9,358 bases of DNA, taken from positions 1 to 9,358 of the forward strand of contig PNNE01000256.1 of assembly GCA_013824055.1 (NCBI GenBank), in the 5' to 3' direction. Shown here piece by piece: positions 6,837-9,358 of the stretch. This DNA comes from Rhodobacter sp. Its GTDB lineage: Bacteria > Pseudomonadota > Alphaproteobacteria > Rhodobacterales > Rhodobacteraceae. Within the stretch, counting starts at the first letter, position 1. The number at the start of each line of letters is the position of its first letter. A program made the position numbers and the translations under genes. The notes beneath the pieces were generated by a model. It saw nothing but the letters and a program-made list of their open reading frames with translations. It was not told the origin of the DNA and did not search any database.

Positions 6837-7089
6837 CTTTGATTTCCCTTGCCTCGCTTCGCGCCACTGCCATGCGCGATGCGCCAGGAGACCCCGGACA
6901 ACGCGCCGTCATGGGGCCAAGGGGGTAGCAAGGAAGGCTTGACCCCGGCTTAGGGCAGCGTTCGGCCATAGGGAAAGATGCGCAACACTTACCCCGCACG
7001 CAGCGTCAGCCGTGATGCGCCTCCCTCCCCCCGCGTGGGGGAGGGATGGGGTGGGGGGCGCGCTTCAAGAAAGCAGTGACGAAAACGCC
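6837..7089. other. Non-coding spacer upstream of the beta-helix gene
   Basis: These 253 bases separate two minus-strand genes and should contain the promoter of the beta-helix gene, but I see no convincing -35/-10 pair. They contain the imperfect dyad GGGGCCAAG (6913-6921) / CTTGACCCC (6938-6946), with one mismatch and a 16-nt loop, and the strong palindrome at 7023-7045. Short open frames across it (such as 6999 to 6817, minus) have no ribosome site or protein-like composition. Confidence 0.6.
7023..7045. repeat. C/G-rich intergenic palindrome, dispersed-repeat type, possible terminator
   Basis: CCCTCCCCC (7023-7031) and GGGGGAGGG (7037-7045) are perfectly complementary around a 5-nt loop and are followed by ATGGGGTGGGG. 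Read on the minus strand, the element gives the spurious peptide PPPHPSPTRGEG, a signature I know from dispersed palindromic repeats in many proteobacterial genomes. It lies 45 bp past the stop of the DUF4864 gene, so it may end or stabilise that transcript even though no T-run follows. Confidence 0.6.
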
Positions 7090-7491
7090 TCAGGCTCCAA
7101 CGTCCGGCGCTGGCAGGATCTGCACTGCGTTGATCTGCCAGCCCTCGGCGGTCTCGACCATCATGTAGTCCAGCAGCCACCCCGCCCCGGCCTGATCGGT
7201 GATCCGCACCCGCTGCCACAGGTTCCCCGCCACCTCGCGCAGGTCCAGCATCTGCACGTCCGCCGGACGGTAGACCATCGGATAGCCCTGCCTGACCATC
7301 GCGCCAAAGTTCTCGGGCGTGCCGAACAGGCTCTTGATCGTCGGGCTGGCGAAGGTGAAGGCCCGGTCGAAATCATCGGCCAGTAAGGCGTCGATCTGGC
7401 TCTGAATCGTGTTGCGGATCGGCTCTTGCTGCGCCGTGGCCGGCAGCGAAAGCCCCAGTGCCAGCAAGATGCCCACCAGAAAAACCTTCAT
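7090..7491 (-). CDS. DUF4864 family secreted protein
   Basis: The 133-residue product begins with a Sec signal peptide (MKVFLVGILLALGLSLPATA, likely cut before QQ at 21), so it is probably periplasmic. There is no lipobox cysteine. The mature part matches my memory of DUF4864: an Ile-rich helix (IRNTIQSQIDALLADDFDRA), FTFASPTIKSLFGTPENFG (46-63), a GYPMVYRP segment (69-76), LREVAGNLWQRVRITDQAG and a closing strand GWQINAVQIL. The alternation of a short helix and strands resembles the NTF2/SnoaL-like cone fold, which is an inference. No catalytic residues are known to me. The start at 7491 is decided by an excellent Shine-Dalgarno sequence, although the frame is open back to 8511 antisense to the CHAD gene. 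It is divergent from the CHAD gene with a 123-bp spacer. Function unknown. Confidence 0.85.
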   Translation of the reverse strand: MKVFLVGILLALGLSLPATAQQEPIRNTIQSQIDALLADDFDRAFTFASPTIKSLFGTPENFGAMVRQGYPMVYRPADVQMLDLREVAGNLWQRVRITDQAGAGWLLDYMMVETAEGWQINAVQILPAPDVGA

Positions 7492-7495
7492 TCCT

Positions 7496-7504
7496 TCACC
7501 TCCC
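7496..7504 (-). promoter_or_regulatory. Ribosome binding site of the DUF4864 gene
   Basis: The minus strand reads GGGAGGTGA, then AGGA, then ATG at 7491. This perfect Shine-Dalgarno sequence, right before a signal peptide, settles the start against the long antisense open frame that continues upstream. Confidence 0.85.
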
Positions 7505-7614
7505 GTCCTGCGTGCCCTGCCAGCTAGTGCGACAACGGCGGTCGCCAAGGGCCGCTTGCGCGACGCGCCATCGGCCCCCACATTCGTCGGACCACTGAAC
7601 CCCGGATCCCGTCC

Positions 7615-8484
7615 ATGTCCTATGCCTTCGACCGCAGCGATGCCTCGCTGGAAGACAGCCTCCGCCGCATCGTGGGGGAAGAGCTGTCCTCGGCCCTCGA
7701 CCGCCTGGCTGCGGTTCCCGCCCCGGATGCCGTGCACGGGGTGCGCAAGAACCTGAAGAAGACCCGGGCGCTGCTGCGCCTCGTGCGTGACGGGCTGCCC
7801 GAGCAGTCGGCCGCGAACGCCGTGCTGCGCGACGTGGCGGGCGCGCTTTCGGGCCAGCGCGACGCGGCGGTGCGGCTTGCCACCTTCGACCGGCTGTTCG
7901 GCGATCCGCCCGCCGCGCTTTGCGCGCTGCGCACCCGGCTGCACGAGGAAAGCCAGTCGCCCTCGGCGCAGTCGGACCCGGCGCTGCACCGGACGCTCTC
8001 CCGCCTGCGCGAGCAGGTGATGGGGTGGCAACTCGCCGGCAAGGACCGCCGCATACTCCAGTCCGGCCTCGCCCGGACGCGGCAACGGGCGCAGCAGGCG
8101 GCCCAGGTCGCCAGGGCCGACACCGGCCAGCCCGAGCGGATTCACGACTGGCGCAAGCGCGTCAAGGACCTGTGGTATCAGACGCGGCTCTTCGTCCCGG
8201 TCTGGCCCGACCTCTTTCGCCCGCTCGCGGCCGGGGCCGACCGGCTTGGCGAGGCGTTGGGCGACCACCACGACCTTTCGGTGCTTGCCGGCCATGCCGC
8301 AACCCTGCCGCCGCGGATCATCGCGGCACCGGCCCTGCGCCAGCTTGACGCCGAGGTCCGCAACGCCCAGACCCGGATCGAGGCCGAGATCCTCCCCCTG
8401 TCCGACCGCCTGCTGGCCGGCGACCCCAAGGAGATGGCCAGGCTTTGGCTCGACTGGCACGCGATCTGGCGCCTGCAGGGCTGA
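7615..8484 (+). CDS. CHAD domain-containing protein
   Basis: The 289-residue protein is essentially one CHAD (conserved histidine alpha-helical) domain, a bundle of two similar four-helix halves with a basic central channel that binds inorganic polyphosphate in studied members. The two hallmark basic helices are visible: VHGVRKNLKKTRALLRLVRD (40-59) and IHDWRKRVKDLWYQTRLF (176-193). The conserved LGEALGDHHDLSVL (211-224) also matches. There is no signal peptide or membrane segment, so it is cytosolic, probably on polyphosphate granules. Unlike many CHAD proteins it has no fused CYTH (triphosphate tunnel metalloenzyme) domain, and no ppk or ppx gene is in the window. The ATG at 7615 has only a weak GGATCCC ribosome site; the N-terminus MSYAFDRSDASLEDSLRRIV is normal for the family. 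The first-half DRDA-like motif is altered to GQRDAA (80-85). Confidence 0.92.
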   Translation: MSYAFDRSDASLEDSLRRIVGEELSSALDRLAAVPAPDAVHGVRKNLKKTRALLRLVRDGLPEQSAANAVLRDVAGALSGQRDAAVRLATFDRLFGDPPAALCALRTRLHEESQSPSAQSDPALHRTLSRLREQVMGWQLAGKDRRILQSGLARTRQRAQQAAQVARADTGQPERIHDWRKRVKDLWYQTRLFVPVWPDLFRPLAAGADRLGEALGDHHDLSVLAGHAATLPPRIIAAPALRQLDAEVRNAQTRIEAEILPLSDRLLAGDPKEMARLWLDWHAIWRLQG

Positions 8485-8498
8485 CGCGCACCCCGGTC

Positions 8499-8525
8499 GC
8501 GTCGGCGCCACCTGCCTGCCGACGC
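8499..8525. terminator. Dyad between convergent CHAD and lysyl-tRNA synthetase genes
   Basis: GCGTCGGC (8499-8506) and GCCGACGC (8518-8525) are perfectly complementary with an 11-nt loop. The dyad occupies most of the 60-bp convergent spacer. No run of T follows on either strand, so it is at best a weak bidirectional terminator. Confidence 0.4.
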
Positions 8526-8544
8526 TTCGGCCGCGCTGCGGGGC

Positions 8545-9358
8545 TCAGGCGACCAGCTCGCCCCGCAATGCCCGCTCCATCAGCGCCACGGTCTCCTCGA
8601 CCCCATACAAGGCAATGAAGCCCCCGAACCGCGGACCATCAGACGCGCCCAGCAGCACTTCGTACAGCGCCTTGAACCAGTCGCGCAGCGGCTCGAACCC
8701 GTGCTCCTTGCCCACGGCAAAGACCATCGACTGCAACGCCTCGTCGTCCGTCGCGCCGTCCCAGACCCGCAGCCTTGCGACCAGATCCGCCATCGCCGCC
8801 CGTTCCCGGTCGTCCGGCAGCCGGAAGCTGCGGGTCGGCGCGATCCGGTCGGCAAAATAGCGCACCGCAAAGCCCGCCGCTGCATCGAGATCGGGATGCG
8901 TCTCGGGCGACGCCTCGGGGGCATAGCGCTTCAGGAACTTCCACAACGCCCCCGCATCCTTCGCCCCCGACACGCTTGCCAGGTTCAGCAGCATCCCGAA
9001 ACTGACCACCATCTTCGACTCGGGAGGCTTGCCCCCGTGGATATGCCACACCGGATTGTTCACCTGCCCCGCCACATCCTGCGTCGGATAGGCGCGCAGC
9101 TGCTGGTGATATTCGTCCACCGCCCGCGGGATCACGTCGAAATGCATCCGCTTCGCCGTCTTGGGCTTCTGGTACATGAAATACGACAGGCTCTCCGTCG
9201 CCGCATAGGTCAGCCACTCGTCGATCGTAAGGCCATTGCCCTTCGACTTGCTGATCTTCTGCCCCTGGTCGTCCAGGAACAGCTCGTAGGTCATGTGGTT
9301 CGGCGCCCGCCCGCCCAACACCTCGCAGATCCCGTCATAGATCGGAGTGTTCGTGGAA
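8545..9358 (-). CDS. lysS: Lysyl-tRNA synthetase, class I (C-terminal half, 5' end beyond the window)
   Basis: This enzyme attaches lysine to tRNA-Lys in the cytoplasm. The visible 270 residues start mid-gene at STNTPIYDGICEVLGGRAPN and reach the TGA at 8547-8545. The class I signature KISKS (KMSKS variant, 9258-9244) within LDDQGQKISKSKGNGLTIDE stabilises the transition state for lysine activation; the HIGH motif would be in the missing N-terminal half. The region between KMSKS and the alpha-helical anticodon-binding C-terminus (MYQKPKTAKRMHFDVIPRAV, then the helical tail to ALRGELVA) matches class I LysRS, which is about 520-530 residues in bacteria. Class I LysRS replaces the usual class II enzyme in many alphaproteobacteria, spirochaetes and archaea. 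An in-frame GTG at 9321 is internal, since coding similarity continues upstream to the edge. Also called lysK. Confidence 0.95.
   Translation of the reverse strand, partial: STNTPIYDGICEVLGGRAPNHMTYELFLDDQGQKISKSKGNGLTIDEWLTYAATESLSYFMYQKPKTAKRMHFDVIPRAVDEYHQQLRAYPTQDVAGQVNNPVWHIHGGKPPESKMVVSFGMLLNLASVSGAKDAGALWKFLKRYAPEASPETHPDLDAAAGFAVRYFADRIAPTRSFRLPDDRERAAMADLVARLRVWDGATDDEALQSMVFAVGKEHGFEPLRDWFKALYEVLLGASDGPRFGGFIALYGVEETVALMERALRGELVA

Noticed and set aside
4665..6842. 725-codon open frame on the plus strand across the beta-helix gene
   Set aside because: It is the reverse-complement shadow of the minus-strand gene. Its composition is rich in Arg, His, Asp and Val with no domain, and there is no ribosome site.
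6817..6999. 60-codon open frame overlapping the beta-helix gene start
   Set aside because: It has no ribosome site and unstructured composition, and it overlaps the start of a real gene on the same strand in another frame.
7492..8511. 340-codon upstream extension of the DUF4864 frame on the minus strand
   Set aside because: It lies antisense to the CHAD gene. The signal peptide and perfect Shine-Dalgarno sequence at 7496-7504 place the real start at 7491.
1..9358. Mobile element, prophage or defence island
   Set aside because: No transposase, integrase, tRNA attachment site, target duplication or toxin-antitoxin pair was found. The single tailspike-like protein does not by itself indicate a prophage.

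Overview
The window is GC-rich, gene-dense chromosomal DNA, most likely from an alphaproteobacterium of the Rhodobacteraceae. Three things suggest this: a class I (not class II) lysyl-tRNA synthetase, a DUF4864 lipidless secreted protein, and a beta-helix protein whose N-terminus resembles proteins I associate with Rhodobacterales. The family assignment is an inference; no rRNA or tRNA is present to confirm it.

Layout from left to right. Positions 1-1900 (minus) hold acs, acetyl-CoA synthetase. It is cut by the window edge and carries an apparent one-base deletion near 127-128, which removes the C-terminal catalytic domain from the main frame. Positions 1901-2189 are its AT-rich regulatory region. 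Positions 2190-3839 (minus) hold a SulP-type anion transporter with a STAS domain. Divergent from it at 3944-4495 (plus) is a small pyridoxamine-phosphate-oxidase-fold (HugZ-like) flavin protein whose N-terminus is a 15-bp tandem repeat encoding (D/A)PERP units. A UUCG-loop terminator separates it from the convergent gene at 4548-6836 (minus), a 762-residue pectate-lyase-like beta-helix protein with no signal peptide. Positions 6837-7089 are non-coding and include a C/G-rich palindrome of the dispersed intergenic type. A secreted DUF4864 protein (7090-7491, minus) and a CHAD-domain protein (7615-8484, plus) are divergent neighbours. Across a short terminator-like dyad lies the 3' half of class I lysyl-tRNA synthetase (8545-9358, minus), which runs off the right edge.

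The genes do not form one pathway. Acs (acetate activation) and LysRS (translation) are housekeeping functions. The SulP transporter, PNPOx-like protein, CHAD protein and DUF4864 protein are accessory metabolic or unknown functions. I found no transposase, integrase, CRISPR array, tRNA or defence cassette, and no clear undescribed multi-gene system. The items most worth following are the leaderless beta-helix protein (a possible gene-transfer-agent or phage-type tail fibre away from its structural cluster), the phased repeats upstream of acs, the acs frameshift, and the coding minisatellite at the start of the PNPOx-like gene.
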